A stretch of 64,000 nt of DNA from Ciona savignyi (GCA_000149265.1 CH003041.1:1094977-1158976); one strand, 5' to 3'; shown: positions 1-11,021, counted from the first letter of the stretch. Notes: a model not told the origin generated them from the sequence alone. Numbers and translations: made by a program.

Positions 1-199
1 AAGATGTAGTATGATAACCCCCACCCCCAAGGAATATGAGCAGGTCGTGATTGCTTGCCAGCCCTCCTGTGGCCGCTGTGATGCCAAAATGATAATTTTC
101 GGAATCACAACATTTTCCACCTTCAAACACATTTCGTACTCTTCAATATTGGTCGATCCTGAATCGAATCAACACAGGTCAGGACCTGACCAATGCTAC
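1..199 (-). pseudogene. LMAN1: Continuation of LMAN1-like lectin homology in shifting frames
   Basis: The minus strand continues the lectin domain of the adjacent feature without an intron. Recognisable stretches include EEYEMCLKVENVVI (compare vertebrate DYEFCAKVENMII) and HFGITAATGGLASNHD (compare HFGISAATGGLADDHD). These lie in different frames, so no single reading frame spans them. Confidence 0.65.
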
Positions 200-769
200 G
201 TGATTCTTGCTTTAACTGGGTAAGGTCGATTCCGGAAATCTCTTAGACATCCACCGAGCTTTTTGTTCGAATCCATCAGAAGCATGGTTGTATGATACGG
301 TACCGTCGTTTATTATCGCTGACACATAGGGATTATTATGCTGATTGTCGTTATCAAAAGAATCAAAGAAAATACCCAGCCCTTTCCACATATCCATGTA
401 CCCGAAGACCGGCCCAATTTGTGCAGGAGACTCCACAAGCCAGAGCACAAGTCCATCAGCTCCGATTTTGCCACGGCCTTGAATGCGAAAATGTACATCC
501 AATTTCCAAGAGTCGTATGGAAAGGGGTAGTTAGACCATACGGCACCGGTTTTTGCTCTTAGTGATGGTACTATTCTAACCTGCTCTTCGCCAGGTACAG
601 CGTCGCCTGTGTGATTCCAAAACGGTATCGTACCGTCCGCTTGAGCAAGAGCTGGTCCTTTAAAACTGTATTTATACTCGTATTTCAAATTATTACCGGT
701 ATTATCTTCTTGTGATTGAATTTTATGAACGATTGCTATAAGCAGGACGCAAACTAGAAATTTTTGCAT
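200..769 (-). pseudogene. LMAN1: LMAN1/ERGIC-53-like L-type lectin, 5' part, frame disrupted
   Basis: ERGIC-53 is an ER-Golgi mannose-lectin cargo receptor. Translation starts at ATG 769-767: a signal peptide (MQKFLVCVLLIAIV...) is followed by the L-type lectin domain with EYKYSFKGP, DGTIPFWNH, GRGKIGADGL and GIFFDSFDND, all close to vertebrate LMAN1. An ATG further upstream at 874 is in frame but reads non-signal-like sequence, so I prefer 769. The frame stays open to about residue 180. From about position 260 down to 1, clear LMAN1 homology continues (RDFRNRPYPVKARIT, EEYEMCLKVEN, HFGITAATGGL) but moves between frames about four times, with no evident intron. This could be a processed pseudogene, a decayed gene or poor sequence at a contig edge. 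The stalk and membrane segment lie outside the window. Confidence 0.7.
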
Positions 770-1004
770 TTTGTTTTCCCTCTTCTGCACGTAAATTACT
801 ACACGAACTCTTCGGACCTTTTGTGTGTGCCCGTGCAACTTTCTAAACCGGCTTGTTGACTCAGCATAGCACACGCGTCTGATGATGAGTCACTCTACGT
901 CATAAGTTACTTTATCATAGAAACCAGAGGTATCAAATCACAACGTAAAAAATGTTGTTTAAGATCTGTTTAGGTTGGAGTAAAACCGCCAATTTAAACC
1001 GGTT

Positions 1005-1425
1005 TAAGATATTCATATTTTATTCTCGTAAACGGGAAAATGCTAAAGAATTATCACACAGACAATCTGATTGTCTCTTTACCCTCGTGAACGTTATCAC
1101 ACTGGTAATCGTCAGATTACCTTGCGCACACCTTTAGATTATCAAAGTTATTAAAGAGTGGTGTGTATAATTTAGACATTCCCTCAATTTAGTAGGGCTC
1201 ATTAATCCACTGGGTTAAGGCTGCGTAGGATTGTAGCCCTTTTAAATGGTTTAAAGCTACTAAAACGTTTAACACTTTGCCGTATAATATGCAATATACG
1301 ACTCTTCGTTGTCTGGTATGTGTCTTGCCCAAGGACACAACCGACTAGCTAGCGATCAGTTTCGGTGCTTGAACCTATCGGTTGAAAGGCGTCGTACTAA
1401 ACCACCTGACTAACCGGACGGACAA
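1005..1425 (-). repeat. SINE-A copy, diverged and interrupted
   Basis: The tail-side part (freely diverged 'cgtgaacg...ttatcacac...caatcgtcagattacc') runs to about 1215. The head side (gcccaaggacacaaccgact, tgaaaggcgtcgtactaaac) resumes near 1325. About 100 bp of unrelated sequence lies between them. Confidence 0.65.
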
Positions 1426-1683
1426 GCCCGCCCATTATGGGTTAAAAACTTAAATCCACCAAAAAAACTATTTCGGCCGTTCTGCTGTGAAAGAAATTTG
1501 AAATAATTTTTTTTTACAATATTTATTTTAACACGTTTTTAACACAGAGAAAAAATCATTGCCATAAAGTAAATAGAATATTCTCGGGGAAATCTTCTAG
1601 TCCAATTGTTCTTTCAACCTTATCATGTCTGCAACAACAAAATACCATATTTAAGTTAAAGTAGGTTACATTAATAGGTTGTA

Positions 1684-2632
1684 GGGGAAGAGTGGGTAAA
1701 ATGGGCCCTTTAGTTGCAAATCGGATTTTTTACTGATATAAAGCCCGCTGGACTTAAGTTTTTCATGTGGTGTCACCTAATACCAAAGTCTTCACACATA
1801 ACATGTTAACTTTCTAATAATTTTTTTTAAATATATTTTATCAACAAAGAAAAATATTTCGTTAGTGGCCCATTTTAGACAAGGGGTGTAGTCTAAAATG
1901 GCCCCCGGCTCGTTTTCGATATTAACATCTCGCTAGATAGCAGTATCAATATTTGCTTCCCATATAAACAATGTTATTACTTTTCTTTTTATGATGTAGT
2001 TTTTTTTTTAATTTAACACTTTGGATTACAGCAATTACTTTTTATTTAATACCCAGTTACTAGTATACTAATGCAATAACACCTTGCTACTTTAGTGGAA
2101 GCATAACTATCAATTCATGTTATTAATAGCATTTAGAAAACCCGTTTAGTTTATTGTGAAACACATAATATGACTGTTAGAGCTAAGTCTAGCCCTTTAG
2201 TACTGTTAATGCTAAGTCTAGCCCCGTTAGTTGCCAAATGAACACAGGGGGCCCATATTAGACAGGTGCCAACATACGACTTAAAATCTCTATAAAAAAT
2301 TCTTTAAAAAAGAAGTTTTATTACTACCAGTAAAAGTGGGTCTAGGCTATATAGTTCTTTTTAACTACAGTAAAAGTTATTTTAGTATTTAAACTTTTCT
2401 ATTATATATTAGCAGAAAACAAAAAATGCAAATTTAGATTCAGACCTTCTCATACCGAAATAACTACAGAAAACATTGAGTTTGGTGATTTCACGCTCAA
2501 ACTTCGGTTTGGAGATTCCATAATTTGATATACTGACACTGGTTCTGGCAGCAAATTTTATTCTTCAAAATATATTAAAAAATTGGAGGGGGCCCATTTT
2601 ACCCACGTGGCCCATTTTACCCACTTTTCCCC
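1684..2632. mobile_element. Non-autonomous inverted-repeat DNA element flanked by TA
   Basis: The left end GGGGAAGAGTGGGTAAAAT followed by GGGCC is mirrored at the right end (reverse complement GGGGAAAAGTGGGTAAAAT), with TA directly outside both ends (1682-1683, 2633-2634). Sub-terminal copies of the 'cccattttaccc' and 'gtctaaaatgggcc' motifs repeat inside. No transposase reading frame is present. The TA flanks suggest a Tc1/mariner-type target, but this is inference. Confidence 0.65.
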
Positions 2633-2651
2633 TATATAGATTTTAATCAAC

Positions 2652-2880
2652 TTTTACCTAATACGATATTCATGTTTGTCGTCTGGGATAGAAAAACGAA
2701 AGGAGCGTTTTCATGGGAATTTGTCAGATTATCTCGTGAATGGGAGCGTTATTACGCGGGTAATTTTCTTACTGCCGCGCGCCGAACCTCAGGTTACCGG
2801 AGCTGTTGTGTAAGATTGAGACGGTCCTTTAATTTGGTAAATTATCTATCACCCGAACTCAGTGGTTTGATCTGACAACC
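2652..2880 (-). repeat. SINE-A copy, old and diverged
   Basis: It retains 'gatattcatgtttg', 'ggttaccggagctgttg' and 'aatttggta' in family order, with many differences. The 67-codon open frame across it is incidental. Confidence 0.6.
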
Positions 2881-4132
2881 ACCCGTGTCGTAATGCCGTT
2901 TGCGTTTTCCCGCTCACGGATGTAAAATATAATTATCCCATATCAAATATCTTAGCAAAATAAAAAATTTTATCACTCTAACAGTTAGTTACCATTTTCC
3001 AAAATCTGTGCCATTTCATCCTCTTCTAAGTCAACCTCTTTTGACCTTTCGTTCCATAAAAACCCCAGACCTCTATAATTAACAAGGTTCTTTTAGATTC
3101 AACGAATCTTAAACGTTTTTTCTCGTTTTCCGAATTTTTATTAATGGTCCTGCTTTGTGTTTTCGTGGAAACAAAAAATAAACTAAACGAAAAACGTTAT
3201 TTTAAGGATTCTAGAAAGAAAACTCCAGTTTTAAACATGCCTTTTTTGAACCGCATTAAAACACACTCTTTTTGACTTTTACTGCAAACAAAATCAATGT
3301 GGGTATAATAAACAGCTTTTTTAAAACTAAACTATGAATAGCGTAGAATATTAAGTAATATTGATAAAATAATAAACACGTCATCGCCTACCCTCCAATA
3401 ATTAGATTTCGACTCATAGCAGGGGAGGTAAAACTTGTCGTCGATTTCAGGAAGCACAAAATTATCATAATCACAATAAATTTCATTTTGAATTGTTTTT
3501 TTAGGCACAGGTTTAATAGTAAGTCCGCTAATCGTTTTTAACCTAACCTATGCAATGCACATTACGATTTAAGGCACCAAATTTCTATGATCTAAGAGGC
3601 CTATTGATAATTGTTGGCATTTTTAAATTCTTATTTGCAGTGTATACAAAAACCAATGATTGACAGTTCGTATATTGTGATTTTAAAGCTAAATCGTGCT
3701 TGTGTTATATTTCAGGAAGCCAGTGACGGGCATATGGCTCCATGATAATAAACAACCTTTTTATAATGGACTCCGTTCCGTAGTTTTCTTTGAATTTTAT
3801 TACATTTAAAGATATTATGTAAAAACGAACAAATACAGACCAGCGTAATGCGAATTTCTTATTTCGTTTATGAATAATTCTTTTTTTGTTTTCTGTTTAA
3901 AAAATATGCAAAAAATAAAGAAACAGGACATAGCCAGCAACACTACAGTCGATAAAACACGTCTGTTTATAAATGATAAATTGTTTACCTTTCTTAAAAT
4001 TGTAGCTATAGGATCTTAAACCTAAACTTTATAGACCTCCAAAATGTTGCTTTGAGTTTTATCAGGTAACCCTACGTACATTGGTAACTTATTCTAATGC
4101 TATATAGTTAAATAAAACAGCTAGAAATGCAC

Positions 4133-4330
4133 AATCAACAACTATATTTCACGAAGCTCTACTCCACTATTACAAAACTACCCAGCTAAACGAGACCGGC
4201 CCCCAGTCCATACTAGCCTTCATGCTTCCTCCAACTTAAGCATTGGGGAATCACTATCGATATTACTCAGCAAAATACTCTCTAAAACACCATGGCTAGG
4301 ACCCTACCATTTTTCTGACACGGGCGCGCA
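4133..4330. mobile_element. hAT-like non-autonomous element fragment
   Basis: It is similar over about 190 bp to 48160-48405. Shared blocks are 'acaatcaaca', 'ctccactattacaaaact', 'cattggggaatcac' and 'ttactcagcaaaa'. The terminal repeat seen at the second copy (CAGTGCTCTGCAACCGG on the other strand) is not clear here. Confidence 0.5.
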
Positions 4331-4918
4331 TAGAGGTCTATTAATTGGTTATACGCCATCTATAGTGCTATAGGTATATATTAAATATAATGTGATTCAA
4401 TGTATAAAATGGATCTATACAAAATTATATTTAGCCCATACTTGAGTATGGGTAGGCTATAATAAATACATAAAGTTGCTAGTATTATAGTTTCATCATA
4501 TCATGCATTTTTGCAAGTGAATAAGTTGTCAGGAAAATTCGTGAAACGGGCAGCTTATCTGCCGGTAGATGTATTAATACGCCATAAAGCATAAAGCAAT
4601 GCTTATTGTATGTGTTAAGTATCGTCAAATCTAGGCCAGCAGTAAAGTCATTTTATACTTAAGTTGCAGATTAATACTTTGGAACACTTTTTAATTCCGG
4701 TCAAATACCGTAGTTCGTCGAAAAGCACCCGAATGGGTAAATAGGTTGTTTACTTGGACAACGCATTTCGCGGACACCGTCTGAACCTAATTCATTAATG
4801 CATTCAAAAAATTCGGGGACGTCTATTAGGATAGGATATTCAAGTTTATTCCCGTCAATGAGAAAACAATTAAGGGGTTTAAAACACGGGCAGTGTGTTG
4901 TTCACACGATCCTTTAAG

Positions 4919-5222
4919 TTAGGATAGGATAGGATATTCATCTTTATCCCCGTGAATGGGAAAACTAAGGGGGTTATCACACGGGCAATCGTCAGATCAC
5001 CTCGCGCCCATCGTCGGGTTACCGGAGCTATTGCAGTGTGTTGTATATGATAGACACGTTCCTTCAATTTGGCATAACCCAATAATCCGCTGGGTTCAGA
5101 CAATGTTTATTAAGTGCATTGCCCAAGGACACAGCCGACTAGCTAGCGACCAGTATCGAATCTGCAACCCTTCGGTTGAAAGGTGGACGCACTAAACCGT
5201 ACCAGACTAATCTGTCGGCGAC
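4919..5222 (-). repeat. SINE-A, near full length
   Basis: A tRNA-derived SINE reading head to tail on the minus strand. It has a head with B-box-like 'ggttcgaaac' relatives, a core with 'ccttgggcaaggcactt', and a TCCTA-rich tail at 4919-4935. A second tail fragment of the same orientation lies at 4826-4895. Confidence 0.85.
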
Positions 5223-5884
5223 TAAATCACACACAACACGGCGATAGCTCGGCTAATCTGACGGTGGGCGTAAAGTAATCATTTATACATAGTTTAAAAC
5301 ACAAATATCGAATTCTAAGCCAAAATTCTAATTTTAAATTGAGAAATTCCGTACCGTATACCAAATTGATCCTAATAAGTGTCTGGTCATATTAAGCGCG
5401 TCTGGTTATATTAAGGCGTCTACTGTAATAACGACATACAACCACAGATGTAGCGTTTAACTGCTGACTTATAAGAAGAGGTCGATAAATATTTTAGAGA
5501 AATTTTAATATTTTGCAAAGTATGACTTTCAAGAGCAAATCTTATATTGCGTTGCGGTGTGTTTCTTCTGTGATTTCACTCGTTAAGTTCTGTGTTAAAA
5601 TGCGACTGTTAGATATACATTACATATATAGTAGTTTAATCATTATTGATATGAACAACCAAATTGTAACATAGCCTAGGCTTTTACCTTTTAAATGACA
5701 ATTTCTAAAAGAACACATTAGGCCATATACTCAATGGTCGAGAATGTGCAATTGTATTAACAAAAACGAGTTATATCCACTATCATTTTAGTCGTATCTA
5801 AAACATAAAGTTGACATATATTATGCATGTTGAGACAAAAAATGCTTTGTTCCATGTTCGATCTATTTTGAAATAACTTATTTT

Positions 5885-6016
5885 TCCGGCCGGTAAGTCT
5901 TGTTTGTCCGGCCGGTAAGTCTTGTTTGTCCGGCCGGTAAGTCTTGTTTGTCCGGCCGGTAAGTCTTGTTTGTCCGGCCGGTAAGTCTTGTTTGTCCGGC
6001 CGGTAAGTCTTGTTTG
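5885..6016 (+). repeat. 22-bp minisatellite, 6 exact-length units, abutting a SINE head
   Basis: Six units beginning TCCGGCCGGTAAGTCTTG run in exact 22-bp register up to base 6016. The next unit position, 6017, is the 5' end of a SINE-A. The unit aligns well with the first 22 bp of SINE-A (tccggccggttagtctgg). Confidence 0.9.
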
Positions 6017-6312
6017 TCCGGCCGGTTATTCTGGCGGTTACGTGCGTCGCCTTTCAGCCGAAGAGTTGCAGGTTCGAAACCAGTCGCTTGCTAGTCGGCT
6101 GTATCCTTGGGCAAGGCACTTTGCAGACATTGCCTGAACCCAGCGGATTATATTGGGTTCTACCAAATTGAAGGAACATGCTAATCATACACAACACACT
6201 GCAATAGCTCTGGTAACCCGACGGTGGGCACGAGGTGATCTGACGATTGCCCGTGTGATAACCCCCTAGGTTTTCCCAATTATGGGTATAAAAATGAATA
6301 TCCTATATTCTT
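6017..6312 (+). repeat. SINE-A, full length
   Basis: Head with A-box-like 'ggcggttacgtgcg' and B-box 'ggttcgaaacc', core 'ccttgggcaaggcactt', 'caacacactgcaatagctc', and a short tail 'aatatcctata'. It sits in intron 2 of peptide gene copy 1 and is absent from copy 2, so it inserted after the duplication. Confidence 0.88.
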
Positions 6313-6687
6313 ATAAAGATTACATTTAAGTAGTAGTTAATGGATAAAACGATATGCATTACCACGCCATAGTAAAATGGACATGTAAAATAAAAAAAGA
6401 TAGAAAGCTAAGTTGCTAGGCCTACCGTCAAAATTTCCTTCTTTAAAATCGGCGAAATCCTCTGGATCAAGACTGCTCATTCCATTTTCGTCCCATCCCC
6501 ACCAAGCCCTTTTAAAGAAACTGGGTGAAAATTGCATCATAAATTTGTAACTAAAAAGTTAAATCATTTATTATTTGAAAATGTAAACCTTTCATCGAGA
6601 ATCAAGAAAATACGGCAAAGCGATTTCTAACATAGCATTGCAGAATTATATTTACATGCTTGTTATCAAAATCATAGACATATGAGG

Positions 6688-6935
6688 TAGGTATTCATGT
6701 TTATAAATAGGACAACTTCAGGGGCGTTATCACAGGAGCAATCTTAGCACCATCCATTGGGTTAACAGTGCTATTGTTATGTGTTGTATATGATTGAGAC
6801 GTTCTTTGAGATTTAGTACAATCTATTTCAGCATGATGCCCTGCAAAAGAGCACAACCAACTAGCTAACATGAGTGTCGCTCGTAAACAGTTTTCGCTGA
6901 AAAGGCAAATCACTAACCCACAATATATTTAGCAG
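6688..6935 (-). repeat. SINE-A, diverged
   Basis: The family order is retained ('attcatgtttat', 'gcgttatcacaggagcaatc', 'acaaccaactagctaac') with much divergence. It lies in intron 1 of peptide gene copy 1 only. Confidence 0.65.
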
Positions 6936-7255
6936 GACAGATCATTGAATCCAAACCCCTTGGGTTAATAACGGATTATTGCTCTAGAAAATCGTGACGT
7001 ATGCAGGTTACCTGGTTTAATAAAAAATATTGCAAATCTGTCGAAAAAGCTATAACGATTAAGTATACAACCCTTATCTGCTGACGCCATCTCCAAACCT
7101 TTTTGTTGTATTGCTTCTTTTGAAATGCATGATATTTCGACTTTTCCACCCAAAGGACAACTGAACCATCAGAATCACAGATGCCAGCAAAAGAAGTGAA
7201 CACTTCGTCATATTATATGCAATCTCCGACACTGCGTTTTACAAAGTCTACTCGA

Positions 7256-8310
7256 AAGTGATATATGCCTATCGATAAATTGAGGATATTGTTACACCTC
7301 TAGTGCACCAATCTTGGCAGTTCGTTTAGTCTAAGTTTCTAAGTGCACCTAAGCGTGGCAGTTCGTTTAGTGCTAATTTGCAATTACGCCATGACTGCTT
7401 TTCTTCCGGAAGCTATTAACGAGCATATGTCTCAATGATATCAAACTAGCTTTTGTAATAGCCCTTTTCACACAGTCCTTTTTCTTCGAATTGTATTCTA
7501 AAATATTGTTTAAATGTGAATAAATATAAGCCTACAGATTGTGAAGATCTTCCCTATTTACTATTTTGTTAGGTTCAGTTTATTTTTTCGTTTCCAAAAC
7601 AAAAAGAATCTTGTACGAAACAAAAAGTCAGGGAACATGCCAAAGATGTTAAAATGGCAGTTGTTAACACACGTTTGTTAAATCGTGTATAATATGATCA
7701 TTTAAGCCGTGATCTAATGAATAAAATCGCTGTACACCGAATTATTTGGTGTAACTTATAAGACTTTATAAAGCTGCTGGCACTTGATGTGTACAATTTC
7801 ATTTTTGCATTAAATGTGCAGGAAAAATCGTGTCACGAAATTTCCTGTATCATGCAGCTAGTTTAGACAATGTGCTATGACGTCACAACTCATAAAACAA
7901 TGCTAATTTTATTTGCTGAAACTGCTGTTAAATCTGAGCTGGTAGTTTAAGTCATTTTGGAGTGTCAGAAATGTATAAAAGTAGTCTAGCACTTTGTGAA
8001 TAGATTTTAATATCGGCCGAATCCTTAGTGGATTAGTGCTTCGCCTGTCAGCCTAATGGTTGCAGACTAGAAAATAACCGTTAGCTATTGGTTGGGTGTA
8101 AGCTTTAGAAATGCATTTAACGGACATTGTCAGAACGTAGTGGATATAAAGTATTGTATGTAAAGAATAACTAACGCACAATCACAGATATGGTGTTTAA
8201 CTGCTAGTTTATAAGAAGTCGGTGATTTTTAAAACAATTTTTTATTTTGCAACCTAATTCAAAAGTCCGTCGTATCCAAGTTGTACATTGTGACGTGTTC
8301 TTCTGTGCTT
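7256..8310. other. Spacer between the two duplicated peptide genes
   Basis: No exon was found. Two near-identical 'gcacctaagcgtggcagttcgtttagt'-type blocks lie near 7300-7370, and a fragment similar to the ACTAAA-tailed repeat is near 7565-7630. A diverged SINE-A head sits at 8015-8150, immediately before the duplicated block begins at about 8165. Confidence 0.5.
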
Positions 8311-9199
8311 TCACTCGTTGAGTTCTGTGTTAAAATGCGGGTGTTAGATATACATTACATGTAGTAGTTTAATGATGATTAAAACGAACCAGCAAATTGT
8401 TAAATACTACTAAGTGACACAATATCACATTTTTTTAAACGCACACATTATAATTTTTGGTCATATACAGTTGCTTTGAGAGAAAACGAAAAACCGTGTC
8501 GAAAACTAAAAACGAGCTATAACGAACACAGCATAGTTAAGTTGTGACCTACCGTGGAAATTTGCTTCATGGAAATTAATGAAATCTTCTGGATCAAGAC
8601 CCATTGATTTAATTTCGTCCCACCCCCACCAAACTGGCCTACTAAGGAAAAAATAAAAGAGTGTAAGTGAAATTACGAACCCTTTATCAAGTAAAAAGTC
8701 GAACCCTTTATTAAGTAAAAAGTCGAATCCCTTATCAGGTAAAAAGTAAAAATGCGAAACGACAGTGTATACTTTACCCTGTAAGTAAATGGGATAATCG
8801 ACTGCATACTTAAACCATGCCATTCCAAATTTATACGATTAGACATACTTTCTCTTTATAAAAAAGACAGTAGACTTGGATACCCAGTCAATACATCAAC
8901 ATGGTTAACAACTGATTTTTACTTTATAAAATCAAGCCACTTTGGCTACCGGTTTTATGTAAAAAACCTATCTCTATACATAAGTTATACCACATCTATA
9001 AAAACACAATGTAAAACAGTATATAAAAATAGAAGCAGTTGTACTCTTATGCATACCTCCATTGTCTGCTGATACGAACTCCAAACCTCCTTATTATATT
9101 GCGTCTATGGTGATGCAAGGTAATTCGACTTTTCCACCCAAACGACATCTGAACCATCAGAATTACAGTTGCCAGCAAAAGAAGTGTACACTTCGTCAT
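8311..9199 (-). CDS. Small secreted cationic/acidic peptide precursor, copy 2 (81 aa, intact)
   Basis: Exons 9057-9199, 8553-8641 and 8311-8324 join in frame (AG|T, then G|AA) to give 81 residues. Seen: signal peptide 1-21 (MTKCTLLLLATVILMVQ...SFG); a basic block W22 to W47 with eight K/R, three His and no acid; a Trp-rich hinge PVWWGW (50-55); and an acidic tail 56-81 with eight D/E against one K (GLDPEDF, ending ELNE). Signal, cationic core and anionic C-terminal extension is the layout of haemocyte antimicrobial peptide precursors, including the Ciona Ci-PAP-A/Ci-MAM-A group; identity with them is not established. About 72 bp upstream is a TATA-like stretch (9271-9280). The 44 bp before the ATG are nearly the same as in copy 1. 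Function is inferred from layout only. Confidence 0.72.
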
Positions 9200-9243
9200 A
9201 TTATATGCAATTTTCTAGACTGCGTTTTACAAAGTCTACTCGA

Positions 9244-10033
9244 GGAATGACACCTTGTCAGCTTGTGTGGGTATATAAAACGTTTTACAATGGATCATAT
9301 AGCCGCCGGTTTATACTGTATTGAAAATACAGTATATATTTTAAAAAGGCCGGAGACAGTTCTATTTCTATACACCCATCGTTTCCCAGGCGTAATGAAT
9401 AGATTTCATCGCAGCTTATTAGAATTATTATCCGCGCGGGCGATTTTAATTAGAAAACGGTAAGTTTAAACAATAACACGTGTATAATCATCAAATCACC
9501 TCGCGTCGTTATCGGAGCTAGTGTAGTGTGTTGTGTATGATTTAGCCGTTCCTTTAATTTGATAGAATCCATCGCTTTACTTAGTTATTGTACCAGCTGT
9601 TGTCCTATTGAAACGATTCTTGCCTTAACCCAGCGAATTTAAATGAATTGACCGCAAGCTGTTATATCATTATACTGTGAAGACGAGGAAGTAGACATCT
9701 ACGTAGATGACCCGTGCTAAAAGAACGGTAGATTTCACGTTTACCCAGAAAGCAAAAAAAGTGTTTGTGAAGTCGGTGATATTTTTTTAAATTGTAAAAT
9801 CTTGGCTATCATAAGATTGTCCATCGTGCTAACTGTTGGATGATAGCATCCGTTACAGTTTGCAGTGTATAAGATCGAATCTCATTGTTTTAGTTTAACC
9901 TATTAAACTACTAGGTTCAGGCGATATCTTATAGAGCTTTTTCCTATGACATAGCCGACTCGCAAACTTCCGGTTTTGATTTAGGAATGGCTTAAACAAT
10001 TGAGCAAACGGGCAAACAGAATTGAGGCCAACA
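9244..10033. other. Spacer with one old SINE-A fragment
   Basis: A diverged minus-strand SINE-A fragment lies at about 9478-9640 ('atcaaatcacctcgcg', 'gtagtgtgttgtgtatgattt'). Otherwise nothing is recognisable. Confidence 0.5.
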
Positions 10034-10180
10034 TTATGTTTTTATTGTTGATTTCTTACAGGCAATAACAGGGATAGCAGTACATGCTTTGTTATAGTTT
10101 GGCCAAATATAAATAACCGTAACATTTTCTGTGGCTAGATTGCGTAAAACCCTGAGCTCTGTATCATCAATCTGCTGAAT
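10034..10180 (-). other. Exon-like open segment, unassigned
   Basis: The minus strand shows a good acceptor (ttctttgcag, ending at 10181) followed by 48 open codons (IQQIDDTELRVLRNLATENV at the start, ACKKSTIKT at the end) and TAA. An AATAAA overlaps the last codons. It lies downstream of the peptide gene at 11022-11446, whose exon 2 has a donor just after its stop, so it may be that gene's 3' exon (untranslated, or coding in another isoform) or belong to an unknown gene. No family was recognised. Confidence 0.4.
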
Positions 10181-10745
10181 CTGCAAAGAAAATATTTTTT
10201 CAGTCTTAAATTGAGTATAAAGCCTGCAGTCTGGCTATGCGCGCATTGCATTTATACGTAGGTATTATGGGTTTACAGGAACTATACAAAAGGATTGGCA
10301 TATTAATATGCTAGAAAACCGTAAAGATACATGCGCTATACTGTGCAGTTTAGTTTAGTTTGTTTTTATTCTCCTTTATAACATTTAAAAAGGATAGCAC
10401 AGTCATGTAAAAATAGGAAAAAATGGAAGATATCTACAGAAATAAACACTCATCAGTGAATACAAAGGGTATAACAGGACGAAAAATGACACGCTCGACC
10501 TTACACAAAACAATACAAAGTTTATTGCGAAAGCAAATGTTTTTATATTAAAATTAACAAAATTAGAACCCTATGGTTAACACTGCAAACAAGACCCAGT
10601 AGTAAGAAAGTCCGCTTAATACGAAGTGAAACCTAAAATGACATTCTATCGATGGTTCAGTGTTATACATATACGAATGTTTTCCCGAACACTTCGACCT
10701 AATTTTACAAGCCCTGCTTTTCCCTTTTTACCGGTTATAAGAACG

Positions 10746-10935
10746 GCTATACTCTGTTTGTTTTTGGCCCGCGGGTCGTGTGCGGACCTTAAAAGGATTT
10801 TGACCGGCCCGCAGACTGTATCTAACCATACCCTGTATTTAAGATATTGAATACTATTCATGTAATAATCCGGCCTACCAAGAACTTTTTTTCCCACATC
10901 TGGCCCGCCGACTAGAGAAGTTACCCGCCCCTGCT
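10746..10935. mobile_element. hAT-like fragment with 'ggcccgcggg' end motifs
   Basis: It contains 'ggcccgcgggtcgtgtgcgg', 'accggcccgcagac', 'tctggcccgccgac' and a right end 'agttacccgcccctg'. These resemble the degenerate ends of Charlie-type hAT elements (cagggg...gggccgcggg). No coding content. Confidence 0.45.
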
Positions 10936-11021
10936 ACAGCCCATAATTTAAAATCGGAAAAGATTTAGCATATATTGCTAGAGTGTCAATTAAGATTACA
11001 TACAGCGATAACCATACCCAC

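Larger units (their letters stand above)
770..5575. other. Gene-free repeat-rich interval
   Basis: No coding exon could be supported here. The interval holds degenerate SINE-A copies, one TA-flanked inverted-repeat element (1684-2632), a fragment of the ACTAAA-tailed repeat near 3110-3190 and a hAT-like fragment at 4133-4330. The rest is AT-rich unique sequence. Confidence 0.6.
5576..7211 (-). pseudogene. Small secreted cationic-peptide gene, copy 1 (early stop)
   Basis: A tandem paralogue of the gene at 8311-9199. Exon 1 runs 7211 to about 7072. It encodes a signal peptide (residues 1-21, LLLLASVILMV core) and a basic segment from W22 with seven K/R and one D. The frame stops at 7074-7076 after 45 residues, where the paralogue has Gln and continues. 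Exon 2 (6426-6520) and exon 3 (5576-5589) keep the same splice phases as the paralogue; they would encode the acidic tail (WWGWDE, SLDPEDFADF, then ELNE and stop). The candidate exon 1 donor (GTTGTA at 7071) is weak. Intron 2 carries a SINE-A plus a minisatellite, and intron 1 another SINE-A, neither present in the paralogue. It is either a recent pseudogene, a 45-residue product, or a polymorphic allele. Confidence 0.6.

Noticed and set aside
5885-6016. CRISPR-like array of 22-bp units
   Set aside because: Units are directly adjacent without spacers, in a eukaryotic context. It is a minisatellite.
9062-9463. Plus-strand frames at 9062-9250 and 9263-9463
   Set aside because: The first is the antisense of exon 1 of the peptide gene, and the second lies in its upstream region without support.
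10646-10897. 83-codon minus-strand frame
   Set aside because: It lies over a hAT-like fragment, with no recognised domain.
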